DNA of 64,000 nt from CAVZZV01 sp963779845. Its GTDB lineage: Bacteria; Bacteroidota; Bacteroidia; Bacteroidales; GCA-2748055. The stretch lies in NCBI GenBank assembly GCA_963779845.1, contig CAVZZV010000001.1, positions 496,001 through 560,000 of the forward strand, given 5' to 3'. Position 1 is the first letter of the stretch. Every line of letters begins with the position of its first letter. Position numbers and translations under genes: made by a program. The notes beneath the pieces are model-generated. The model did not search any database and had not been told where the DNA came from. It saw only the letters and a program-made list of their open reading frames with translations. Shown here one piece after another: positions 44,343-52,168 of this stretch.

Positions 44343-44410
44343 CAAATGTATTGCTCTTCACCCATGAAACCATTACACAACTTTATGAATATGTTACATC
44401 ATTCACACAT
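44343..44410 (-). promoter_or_regulatory. regulon promoter C (inside the 3' end of the kinase gene)
   Basis: Bipartite element at 44410-44372: TGTGTGAATGATGTAAC, then GTTGTGTAAT at the 21-bp repeat; after exactly 21 bp the perfect -7 box TACATTTG (44350-44343). The distal half is also coding: it forms the last residues of the hybrid kinase (CVNDVTYS). Confidence 0.9.
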
Positions 44411-46110
44411 TTTTCGTATACAGGTAAATATTGGTTGATTAAACCGAACAAGTCCACACGGCTTATTGGTTTTGAAATATAATTATTGCAACCTGCTTCG
44501 ATTGCTCTTTCGCGATCCTCAGGAAGTGCAAAAGCTGTTTGGGCAATAATTATGACCTCTTTGTTAAAATCACGGATTTGACGGGTAGCTTCATAACCAT
44601 TCATTTCCGGCATATTGATGTCCATCAGCACCAGGTCGATACCTGGATTGTGCCGGCAAACTTCAACACCCTCATAACCATCAACGGCTTTATAATAATT
44701 TGCAGCAATAGGCTTTAAAATAACGTTGAATAGCTTCTGTGATGTTTCGTTGTCATCAATTACCAGAATGTTCAACTTTTGTTTCCGCATTAATTCCTTC
44801 TCTGCCTCTTTTTGAAGCCGTTCTTTTTTTTCAGTCGCAGGAACATAGGGAATGGTAAAACGGAATGTTGAACCATGTCCAATTAAAGTCTCTACCCAAA
44901 TTTTACCTCCAAGCATTTCAACGAAAGCTTTGGAAATTGACAAACCCAATCCCGATCCTTCGATATTCGAGTCCCATGATTCACCGCTCTGCCTGAATCG
45001 TTCAAAAATAATCTCTATCTGCTCTTCCTTAATACCATATCCGGTATCTTTTACATAAAATTCCAGGAATTCTCCCTTCAAATCGTAGCCCAGCTCAATG
45101 GAGCCGGTTTTAGTAAACTTGATAGCATTTTTGACAAGGTTAGTCAACACTGCATATATTTTCTCCTTGTCAATCCGTATTAATGCATTCTCTGAGTCAA
45201 GCCCGTTTTTGAAGAAAATATTCAGCTTTTTTTGAGTTGCTTCCTGCTTGAAAAAGTTATAGATATACTCCACCTGTTCATTTATATTTGTTTCGCTAAT
45301 CGAGATTTCAATTTGGTGTGATTCAATTCGCGAAATGCTTATAATGTCGTTGATGATATTGAGCATGCGGATTCCACTTTTCTGAATGATATCAATAAAT
45401 TCCTGCTGGCGTTCACTTTTAAGGGTTAGATTTTTTAAAAGTTCAGTAAACCCCAGAATGCCATTCATGGGAGTTCTTATTTCGTGGCTCATATTAGCCA
45501 GGAATGCTGATTTTAACCTGTCGTTTTCTTCTGCTTTTTTTTGGGATTTTATCAATTCATACTCTAGATGCTTACGTTTTGAAATATCAGTAAAGGTGAG
45601 TAGACATTTTTCTTCCTTGTTACTTACAATACCATTAACAAGCACATATAGTGCTGAATTATTGCCAGTTACCAGCTTAAGTTCGCATGTTTGTTTTGAA
45701 TTGGTTTTGAATATTTTCCGAATAAAATTATTATAAACTTCCTTTGTATCAGAAGAAACAAAAAATCCAAAACTACTCTTAAGCAATTGAGAACGCTTTT
45801 TTTTCAATAACTGTTCTGTAGAAATATTCAGGTCACTTATTTCCCCGACTCTTGAAAGGGTCAGGTATGCTGAGGGAGAAAAATTATACAAATTCATGTA
45901 TTTATTTTCTGCAGACTTTGCTGTTTCCTTTGCCAGTATTAATTCTTCATTTTGCATTTCCAGTTCTATCTGATGCACTTCAAGCTCGTTAATGAGCTTT
46001 AAATAATCACCTTCAGATAAAGTTGCTACTGCCTCTTTTTTCAATTTTGTATTTAATAAAACTTCTGCATTCTGGCGCAGTTTGTTTATTTCCGTATGGG
46101 GTTTTCTCAT
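44383..46110 (-). CDS. hybrid histidine kinase (PAS-HisKA-HATPase-REC)
   Basis: 575 residues, soluble, no membrane span. Coiled coil about 1-75, PAS about 75-180, HisKA with FLANMSHEIRTPMNGILGF (phospho-His near 211), HATPase with GYGIKEEQIEIIFERF and GSGLGLSIS, and a C-terminal receiver with DLVLMDINMPEMNGYEATR (phospho-Asp) and the Lys of YISKPI. A cytoplasmic stress sensor is likely. The N-terminal module is paralogous to the PAS-only protein at 30738-31301. It overlaps the upstream small membrane gene by ATGA and so is under promoter D. No DNA-binding output domain or response regulator gene accompanies it. Confidence 0.94.
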   Translation of the reverse strand: MRKPHTEINKLRQNAEVLLNTKLKKEAVATLSEGDYLKLINELEVHQIELEMQNEELILAKETAKSAENKYMNLYNFSPSAYLTLSRVGEISDLNISTEQLLKKKRSQLLKSSFGFFVSSDTKEVYNNFIRKIFKTNSKQTCELKLVTGNNSALYVLVNGIVSNKEEKCLLTFTDISKRKHLEYELIKSQKKAEENDRLKSAFLANMSHEIRTPMNGILGFTELLKNLTLKSERQQEFIDIIQKSGIRMLNIINDIISISRIESHQIEISISETNINEQVEYIYNFFKQEATQKKLNIFFKNGLDSENALIRIDKEKIYAVLTNLVKNAIKFTKTGSIELGYDLKGEFLEFYVKDTGYGIKEEQIEIIFERFRQSGESWDSNIEGSGLGLSISKAFVEMLGGKIWVETLIGHGSTFRFTIPYVPATEKKERLQKEAEKELMRKQKLNILVIDDNETSQKLFNVILKPIAANYYKAVDGYEGVEVCRHNPGIDLVLMDINMPEMNGYEATRQIRDFNKEVIIIAQTAFALPEDRERAIEAGCNNYISKPISRVDLFGLINQYLPVYEKCVNDVTYS

Positions 46111-46292
46111 ATTTTAAGGTTCTGTAAACTATCCAGCAATCCAAATACTTTCAGCAGCCAAATCACAAGAATAATTACAACCACTGCATTGAGGATGTTT
46201 TTAATGGTACGTTGCATGGGAATATAGCTATTAATAAGCCAAAGAATTACCCCAACAACCATGATGACAATAATAATAGTCAAAACAGACAT
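46107..46292 (-). CDS. Thivi_2564-like small membrane protein
   Basis: 61 residues starting MSVLTIIIVIMVVGVILWLI; the frame is open to 46391, but an earlier start would lie inside the promoter element. Two membrane spans (about 3-20 and 30-52), joined by NSYIPMQRTIKNILN, which is the signature of the Thivi_2564 family. Function unknown. Its stop overlaps the kinase start codon by four bases, so it is translationally coupled to the sensor and might act with it at the membrane. Confidence 0.82.
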   Translation of the reverse strand: MSVLTIIIVIMVVGVILWLINSYIPMQRTIKNILNAVVVIILVIWLLKVFGLLDSLQNLKI

Positions 46293-46327
46293 AGCTTTAA
46301 ATTTTAAATTGTTATTAAATCGAATGC

Positions 46328-46395
46328 CAAAGGTCAGCTTTCCTGTCATAAAAAGTATTACACAGTTTCCGTGAAAAGTTACATCATTCACACAT
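46328..46395 (-). promoter_or_regulatory. regulon promoter D (upstream of membrane protein-kinase pair)
   Basis: Bipartite element at 46395-46357: TGTGTGAATGATGTAAC, then ACTGTGTAAT at the 21-bp repeat; after exactly 21 bp the -7 box GACCTTTG (46335-46328). Leader of 35 bases to the start codon. Confidence 0.88.
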
Positions 46396-46413
46396 TTGGT
46401 AAAGGAAAATCTC

Positions 46414-49400
46414 TTATCGTTTACCGTTAAACTTCAAGCTGCTAAAAGAATCGAGGGAGAAAACAAAACGAATCCTGTTTTTGAATGTACCATTGACTAA
46501 ATCAATGTTTTTAGAAACCAGCAAGGGGACATAAATTTCAAAAAAATTCCAAATACCGGTTTTCAACCCTGCTTCGTAAAAAAATGGGGAATCCTGGATC
46601 GCGGAGACACCATGATCGTTCAGTATAATATTAAAAAAAGGTTTTACCGGAAAACGGGCAGCTTTACCGGGCAAATTACTTGATAAGGATAATGAAAAGA
46701 GCCACTTGCTATAACCCAGACTAGCGGTTACCCACGAAACCAGGCCTCCTTCAGAAAGAGTCATTTGCCGCGAAAAAAAGCTTTCAGGAAACTCACCGAA
46801 ACGGTTGGGGTATGTACCCTGGTAAAAATATTGCTCCCTTCCACCTCTCCCACTGGCTGAAAATCCATAAAAAGGGATTTCGGGATCGGCTTTCAGCATC
46901 CTTCCGGTATAAAACCGTAGATCCAATCCATTGTTTTTACCCCAATAACTTAATCTGTAATTTATCTGAACCGATGTTTTTTGGTATGTTTTACCGGATT
47001 CGAAGGAAGTCAGCAGGGAAAAAGGATTTATTTGGCTTGTCTTTTCAAGGAGATATCCAAATTGTAAATAGGAACTCATTTTTGCTTTCTCTTGAAGTTC
47101 AATCTGAAAAAGATTAGATGTAAGAATGTAATTTCCTGTTAATCTTTGGTTTAAAGACTGGGGCATACTTTCATTCCGAAAATTGATTTCCATTCCGGCT
47201 TTTAACTTGTGGTAATTTTGATAACCGGGTGCCCCGAATTGCGTCGCCTCCAATGAGATGGTTGTCAGCCTGATAAACTTTTCATAAGGTGTAATGTTGT
47301 ATGCAATCCGGCCAAATCCAGCCAGATCGGAATTTCCAAATGCATAAAATGGCATCACAAAATATTCCAGGGGTTTGGGTATTATGAAACCGTTATGAAA
47401 CGCCATGCCCAACATAAAACCGTTTTCCTTTGTCCAGTTAATGGCTGGCATAAAAATAAGGGTGCGTTTTTCGGGATCATCAACAGTAAAAAGAAGGTGA
47501 GTCTGTAGGGTATCAGCCTTAGGAAAGATTCCGGTTCTTTTGATATTATTGTTAATTCTAAAAATTTCTGGTGTTACATGTCCGGGATCGATTACTATTT
47601 CAGAATAGTCACCAAAAGGGAGGTTAATCCATTTCTTTCCTTCAAAACCATCCACCCATTTTTCAAATAGTATTGAATCTCTACGGAGGCCTGCAATAAG
47701 AAGTGGGGAAACCAATTCACCTTCGTTTTGTATTAGCACTTGCTGGTCCTGAATCCGAACCATTTTGTAGTCCAGCCGTTTTGTAGTACCCAGCAGATCA
47801 GTAAAAAACCAGGTTAAATCCACGCCGGATTGAGTTTCAAAAATTTCACGAAGATCTTCTGGTTGCGGATGCCTGAATTTCCACTGTTGGAAATATTCCT
47901 GCATTGCAGAGTCAAATAGAGAATTACCAAGATAAGCCCGGAGATAACTAAAAGCAATGGTAGCTTTATCGTAAAGTATAAGTATGTAATTTAATTCTGA
48001 ATAGTCGGTTGCCGGCAGGTTTATCGGTTGTTCCAGATTTTTCCGGGTCTGAACGAGCCATTCCAGTTCCTGCTTTCGCTGAATTGGCATGTTATCGATT
48101 TCTATAAATTTTGCCAGCTTTTTGTTTATTCCATAAGCCTCCCAAAGTTTTTTTCCGGGATATTTATCACTCAGATATTGGTCGGTGTATGAGCTAACGA
48201 TGCCTTCATCCATAAAGGGGTATCTTCGCTCATCCGACCCAATGGCGCTGTAAAACCAATTATGGCAAATTTCGTGAGCAATTACTTCATCGAGGGAATA
48301 CGCATCTTTTACCTCGCTGATTACCGTAATACCAGGATATTCCATTCCGTCACCGGCAGTGAGTGCACTTTGAACAGATGTAAACCACTGATAGGGATAA
48401 TCGCCAATTTTATCTGAGAACCAGTAGATTGCATTATTGGTATATTGTAGGGCATTCTTCCAAAGATCAGATTGTTCATTTGTAAACAAAACCACAGTGG
48501 TTACTTCTCTCCCGGAGTTGGGGAGTTGTACGCTCCCTTTTAGTACATGAAATCGTTTATCGGCAAACCATGCAAAGTCATGTATTTTATCCGCTGTATA
48601 ACGGAGCGTTTTCGATTGTTTCGATGAAACCGGGAAATTTGCATCCACATCATTGGCTGTGTTAATCCAGGAAGTATCGGTTGAAAGTTTGTCCAGCATC
48701 TTAATTTCGTGATCGTTTTGAAGGGTTCCCGATGCCCCTACAATGTAATTATCCGGCAACGTAATACGCACATCAAAACGGCCAAATTCAGAAAAATATT
48801 CCCCTTGATCGAGATAGGACATGATATGCCAGCCTTCCCGGTCATAAACCGCAGGTTTGGGATACCATTGCGAAATTTGATAGGATTCACCAACGTGCCC
48901 CAATCTGGAAGTCACACCTTTGGGGATTTTCACACGAAATGGTGTGGTAATTCGTATGCTGTCTCCTGAAATAAGGGGAGCTTCCAAATGAATACGACAT
49001 ATATCGGGCTGATCGGGCAACAATTCCCAATAAACCTGCTTGTTGTTAACTTCAAAGTCGAGTGAGTCAATAAATCCACGTAGTAGCGGATCATTAAATA
49101 ATCGTTTCTTTCCGTATAATTGGAACAATTCCCTGGCTAAAGGAGTATTATTATTTGAATACGCATTTGGCCATAAATGGAAGTATAAAAAATGGAGGGT
49201 ATCGGGAGAGTGATTGATGTATTCCAGGACTTCAAACGCATGTAATTCATGAAGCTGATCGTTTAGCGACACATGAATTAGGTAATTGATCTCTTGCTGG
49301 AAATATACCTGAGATAAGGCTTTGGGACCGAAAACTATAAATAACAGGCAGGTGAAGATTAACTTCAACCTGAAAATGGGGAACCCGGAAAGTTCCCCAT

Positions 49401-49428
49401 TTTTTTTCAGTAACCCAAAATCATTCAT
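46414..49428 (-). CDS. M1-family metallopeptidase with C-terminal beta-barrel-like region
   Basis: About 1,004 residues with start at 49428 (MNDFGLLKKNGELSGFPIFR); the frame is open to 49485. A signal segment LIFTCLLFIVFGPKALSQ follows. The M1 domain shows the exopeptidase motif GDGMEYPGI and the zinc site VIAHEICHNWFYSAIGSDER...DEG. The last 330 residues alternate beta strands and end FKNRIRFVFSLDSFSSLKF, like outer-membrane barrels. This suggests an aminopeptidase anchored in the outer membrane. It carries no regulon promoter of its own and lies behind the promoter E gene on the same strand. Confidence 0.88.
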   Translation of the reverse strand: MNDFGLLKKNGELSGFPIFRLKLIFTCLLFIVFGPKALSQVYFQQEINYLIHVSLNDQLHELHAFEVLEYINHSPDTLHFLYFHLWPNAYSNNNTPLARELFQLYGKKRLFNDPLLRGFIDSLDFEVNNKQVYWELLPDQPDICRIHLEAPLISGDSIRITTPFRVKIPKGVTSRLGHVGESYQISQWYPKPAVYDREGWHIMSYLDQGEYFSEFGRFDVRITLPDNYIVGASGTLQNDHEIKMLDKLSTDTSWINTANDVDANFPVSSKQSKTLRYTADKIHDFAWFADKRFHVLKGSVQLPNSGREVTTVVLFTNEQSDLWKNALQYTNNAIYWFSDKIGDYPYQWFTSVQSALTAGDGMEYPGITVISEVKDAYSLDEVIAHEICHNWFYSAIGSDERRYPFMDEGIVSSYTDQYLSDKYPGKKLWEAYGINKKLAKFIEIDNMPIQRKQELEWLVQTRKNLEQPINLPATDYSELNYILILYDKATIAFSYLRAYLGNSLFDSAMQEYFQQWKFRHPQPEDLREIFETQSGVDLTWFFTDLLGTTKRLDYKMVRIQDQQVLIQNEGELVSPLLIAGLRRDSILFEKWVDGFEGKKWINLPFGDYSEIVIDPGHVTPEIFRINNNIKRTGIFPKADTLQTHLLFTVDDPEKRTLIFMPAINWTKENGFMLGMAFHNGFIIPKPLEYFVMPFYAFGNSDLAGFGRIAYNITPYEKFIRLTTISLEATQFGAPGYQNYHKLKAGMEINFRNESMPQSLNQRLTGNYILTSNLFQIELQEKAKMSSYLQFGYLLEKTSQINPFSLLTSFESGKTYQKTSVQINYRLSYWGKNNGLDLRFYTGRMLKADPEIPFYGFSASGRGGREQYFYQGTYPNRFGEFPESFFSRQMTLSEGGLVSWVTASLGYSKWLFSLSLSSNLPGKAARFPVKPFFNIILNDHGVSAIQDSPFFYEAGLKTGIWNFFEIYVPLLVSKNIDLVNGTFKNRIRFVFSLDSFSSLKFNGKR

Positions 49429-49561
49429 AATAATTGTCATATCCTCCGGAGCCCTTAATAAAATGGCGCCTGCTGACATATTCATACCTTTGCTATGCTG
49501 ATACAGATAGATCAGAAAGTATTGAATTAATGTTTATTAATCTCAGGTTTTGAAAAATAAA

Positions 49562-49897
49562 TTAAACCAAAATGATAACCAGGATAATAATTAAAATCAG
49601 TGCAGCTCCGCTAATATAAATGGTTCCCCCTGCTTTTTTTACAGTTTTTTCAGTCTCTTTTAGCTCTTTTCTCAGTTCCTTCCGATCGTTGGCATTCATT
49701 GCTGATTTATCCATATCCCGAATTTCATTAACACGCCGGGTTAAACGGCTAATTTCCGCATCTGATAATTTATTTTCTGTTTTTACCGGAACAGCAGGCT
49801 TTTCATCAACCGGATTTAAACCAGCATTCACGGCAAATGCCATTGGCGCACTCAGGGCGAAAATCATTACGATTGCAAAAAAAATTGATTTTTTCAT
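49562..49897 (-). CDS. small exported protein with C-terminal membrane helix
   Basis: 111 residues with start at 49897 (MKKSIFFAIVMIFALSAPMA); the frame is open to 49948. A signal peptide is followed by a charged coiled-coil-like part (LTRRVNEIRDMDKSAMNAND, RKELRKELKETEKTVKKAGG) and a C-terminal membrane span IYISGAALILIIILVIILV. This pattern occurs as conserved hypothetical small proteins in Bacteroidota. Under promoter E, 30-base leader, so a regulon member. Confidence 0.78.
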   Translation of the reverse strand: MKKSIFFAIVMIFALSAPMAFAVNAGLNPVDEKPAVPVKTENKLSDAEISRLTRRVNEIRDMDKSAMNANDRKELRKELKETEKTVKKAGGTIYISGAALILIIILVIILV

Positions 49898-49927
49898 TTT
49901 GTGTTTTTTTAAATTAAATTTCAAAAA

Positions 49928-49995
49928 TAAAAGTAATGGATATTTCATTTGGCTTTGTTACACAATTCTGGATAATTTTTACATCATTCACATGT
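49928..49995 (-). promoter_or_regulatory. regulon promoter E (upstream of small exported protein)
   Basis: Bipartite element at 49995-49957: ATGTGAATGATGTAA, then ATTGTGTAAC at the 21-bp repeat; after exactly 21 bp the -7 box TACTTTTA (49935-49928). It is the last site of the series and marks the right edge of the island. Confidence 0.85.
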
Positions 49996-50141
49996 TAACC
50001 CGATGAATCGGAATTCACCCCAAACTGATGCTATTGAGTCTCGCATAGTCAAATTCGGGAAGAAGTAGGGATCCCCTTCTTCCTATGGTTTTCCATCTGA
50101 AATTATTCCTGCTCTCCATTCAATGTTTTACCTCAGTATTA

Positions 50142-51377
50142 TTAAAAGAAATAAAATACCGCGAGCAATAAACGGTTGTTAATCACCAGGCTCAGATCCT
50201 CCGGTACCCCCATTTCACTTATGGTTTCTCCATAATAAGCGCCGGTATGCTCGAGCTCAAAGGCAAAGCGGAGTTTCCCGCTATTCAGGATTATCCGGGG
50301 GGAAATCCGGTAAAGACTTGCAATATCAAACCCTCTTGAATAAAGGGGTAATTTACTCAGATCCTTCAGTTCTTCATTTGACCCGAGATTTTTTGAATAA
50401 CCGGCAAAAACACCCAGTTGGAATTTTTCTCCATTGGTTTCTATGTCTGTCCAGAAATTCATAACATTCAGGGTAGCATATTTCCGGGTATCTCTCAGAG
50501 GATCTGTTATGGACTGAATAGCAAATCCTCCGATTGTCAGACCGTCGTATCCATTTTGCAGGTATGTTGCCTGAAATTTATAGGTAACTGCATGGGTAAG
50601 TATTTTAAAAAATGCTTCTCCGGAGAATCCCCCTACCTTAGCATCGGTTTTATAGAGACTGTCGGTGACAATTCGGGGAACGATTTGTTTATATCCGGCG
50701 GTAAGTCCAGCCAGTAAATTCCCTTTTTTGTAGGTAATTTTTCCTTGAATATCGGGAAGTAACGCATTTCGAAGAACATCTGAACCTCCGGGGCTGGAAA
50801 AATCTCTTTGAGCAGCGAGCATTCCGGTAAGGCTTATATCCCCTAAATTCTGGGTGAGGCGGATTTGCGGATTTCGGGAAAAATATTGGAACGGAACACC
50901 TGTATTAAAAGAAATCACTCCCGGAAAACATTCATTCTGGAACATCAGATGCCAGTACTGTCCAAGAATTAATTCTGTGTTTGTCCAATTCAACTTAACA
51001 TAGGCATGCCGGAGCCGAAAAGTGTTAATGTCTGTATTGCTGACACCGAAAAAGGCACCTTCCAGAAGCCCGGAAGTCTTTGCCCCGAAGGCATCCGGTC
51101 CTGTTATTTTTCCTGAGAGCCGTGATTGAATGGCCATATAGTTAAAACTGGCTCTCGCGTTGATATCTTCACCCTTCTTGTCTAAAAACTCATCGGCAGG
51201 ATACAAAAGAAAATGGCCTTCCCGTGCTGATACGATCTGACGTGTATCCAGGAAAAAATCATTTTTTACGTATCCGCTGAAACGGATTCCGTAAGACTGA
51301 TTTTCATCCTGAGCATAGGAAGGAAGAGTTATTCCCAGGCTTACGATGAGATATAAAAACAGTATTTTTTTGTTCAT
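50142..51377 (-). CDS. outer-membrane porin, DcaP-like
   Basis: 411 residues with signal peptide (FLYLIVSLGITLPSYAQ). Repeated amphipathic strands: YGIRFSGYVKNDFFLDTRQI, FNYMAIQSRLSGKITG, HAYVKLNWTNTELILGQYWH, LEHTGAYYG, ending LLLAVFYFF with a terminal Phe. The GQYWHLMFQ segment resembles DcaP-type porins for small organic acids. It is the last gene of a minus-strand unit with a TPR protein, a Na+ symporter and a DUF4212 protein, so it may admit the symporter's substrate through the outer membrane. Confidence 0.83.
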   Translation of the reverse strand: MNKKILFLYLIVSLGITLPSYAQDENQSYGIRFSGYVKNDFFLDTRQIVSAREGHFLLYPADEFLDKKGEDINARASFNYMAIQSRLSGKITGPDAFGAKTSGLLEGAFFGVSNTDINTFRLRHAYVKLNWTNTELILGQYWHLMFQNECFPGVISFNTGVPFQYFSRNPQIRLTQNLGDISLTGMLAAQRDFSSPGGSDVLRNALLPDIQGKITYKKGNLLAGLTAGYKQIVPRIVTDSLYKTDAKVGGFSGEAFFKILTHAVTYKFQATYLQNGYDGLTIGGFAIQSITDPLRDTRKYATLNVMNFWTDIETNGEKFQLGVFAGYSKNLGSNEELKDLSKLPLYSRGFDIASLYRISPRIILNSGKLRFAFELEHTGAYYGETISEMGVPEDLSLVINNRLLLAVFYFF

Positions 51378-51409
51378 AATTCTGGTATTTTTTATTGTTA
51401 ATATGGTTT

Positions 51410-52168
51410 TTATTTTACCGGGGGAAACAATCTTTGAATAAGATTGCGTTTTTTCAAGGGAAGGTTAAGCAGAAGGTTAAGGTTGTTTTCAGCGGTAAGA
51501 TTGCGGTCCCACAGGTTAAGAGCTTGCTGGTAATAAATTGCGGCAGAATCATACTTTTGCTGATGTCTCTTGATGATACCCAGATTAGTATAACTTACTG
51601 ACAATCGGCTCTGGTTTTCCTTTTGTGCTTCCATAATCTCTTTTATCCTCTTATTGAGGAATTTTTCCCTCTTCTCGGGAGAATATTCATTAAGGCCTCT
51701 CAGAAAATTATCTTTAATCTCTTTACGGATTTCCATCTCGTTCAACCCTTCAAATTTATTCAGCTCTTCATAGTATATCTGAAGGCTTTTACGAACTGCA
51801 TTTTCAGCTTTAGAAATATATTCAATAGTATCACCAAAAAGGGCTTTATTTTCCGGTTGTAAATATATGGACAAATAAACAGCAGCCCGGTTGTTGTGCA
51901 AAACAGCGGTCTCATAACCCTCTTTGTAATGATCAACTGAAGTGTATATACTTTCGATGGTATCCATGAGCCACAATATAGAATCGTAGTGGCTTAACTG
52001 AGCATATTCATTATATTTCTCATATAATTTCCGGGCCTCTTTTATTCTGGGATCAACCGATCTGTTTATCCCTTCGTAATAGATCCAGGCGATTCCGGTA
52101 CCAACAAAGACAAGGATTGTCATCGTAATGATGAGAATCCTTGTTTTATTATTTTTCATTTCTTTCAT
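51410..52168 (-). CDS. membrane-anchored TPR protein
   Basis: 252 residues: one N-terminal membrane span (about 11-31, ILIITMTILVFVGTGIAWIYY), then helices with a recognisable TPR near residue 205 (SVSYTNLGIIKRHQQKYDSA) and preceding half-repeats. Probably a periplasmic scaffold. Its start codon overlaps the symporter stop codon by one base (TAATG), so its synthesis is tied to that transporter; no direct function is known. Confidence 0.75.
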   Translation of the reverse strand: MKEMKNNKTRILIITMTILVFVGTGIAWIYYEGINRSVDPRIKEARKLYEKYNEYAQLSHYDSILWLMDTIESIYTSVDHYKEGYETAVLHNNRAAVYLSIYLQPENKALFGDTIEYISKAENAVRKSLQIYYEELNKFEGLNEMEIRKEIKDNFLRGLNEYSPEKREKFLNKRIKEIMEAQKENQSRLSVSYTNLGIIKRHQQKYDSAAIYYQQALNLWDRNLTAENNLNLLLNLPLKKRNLIQRLFPPVK

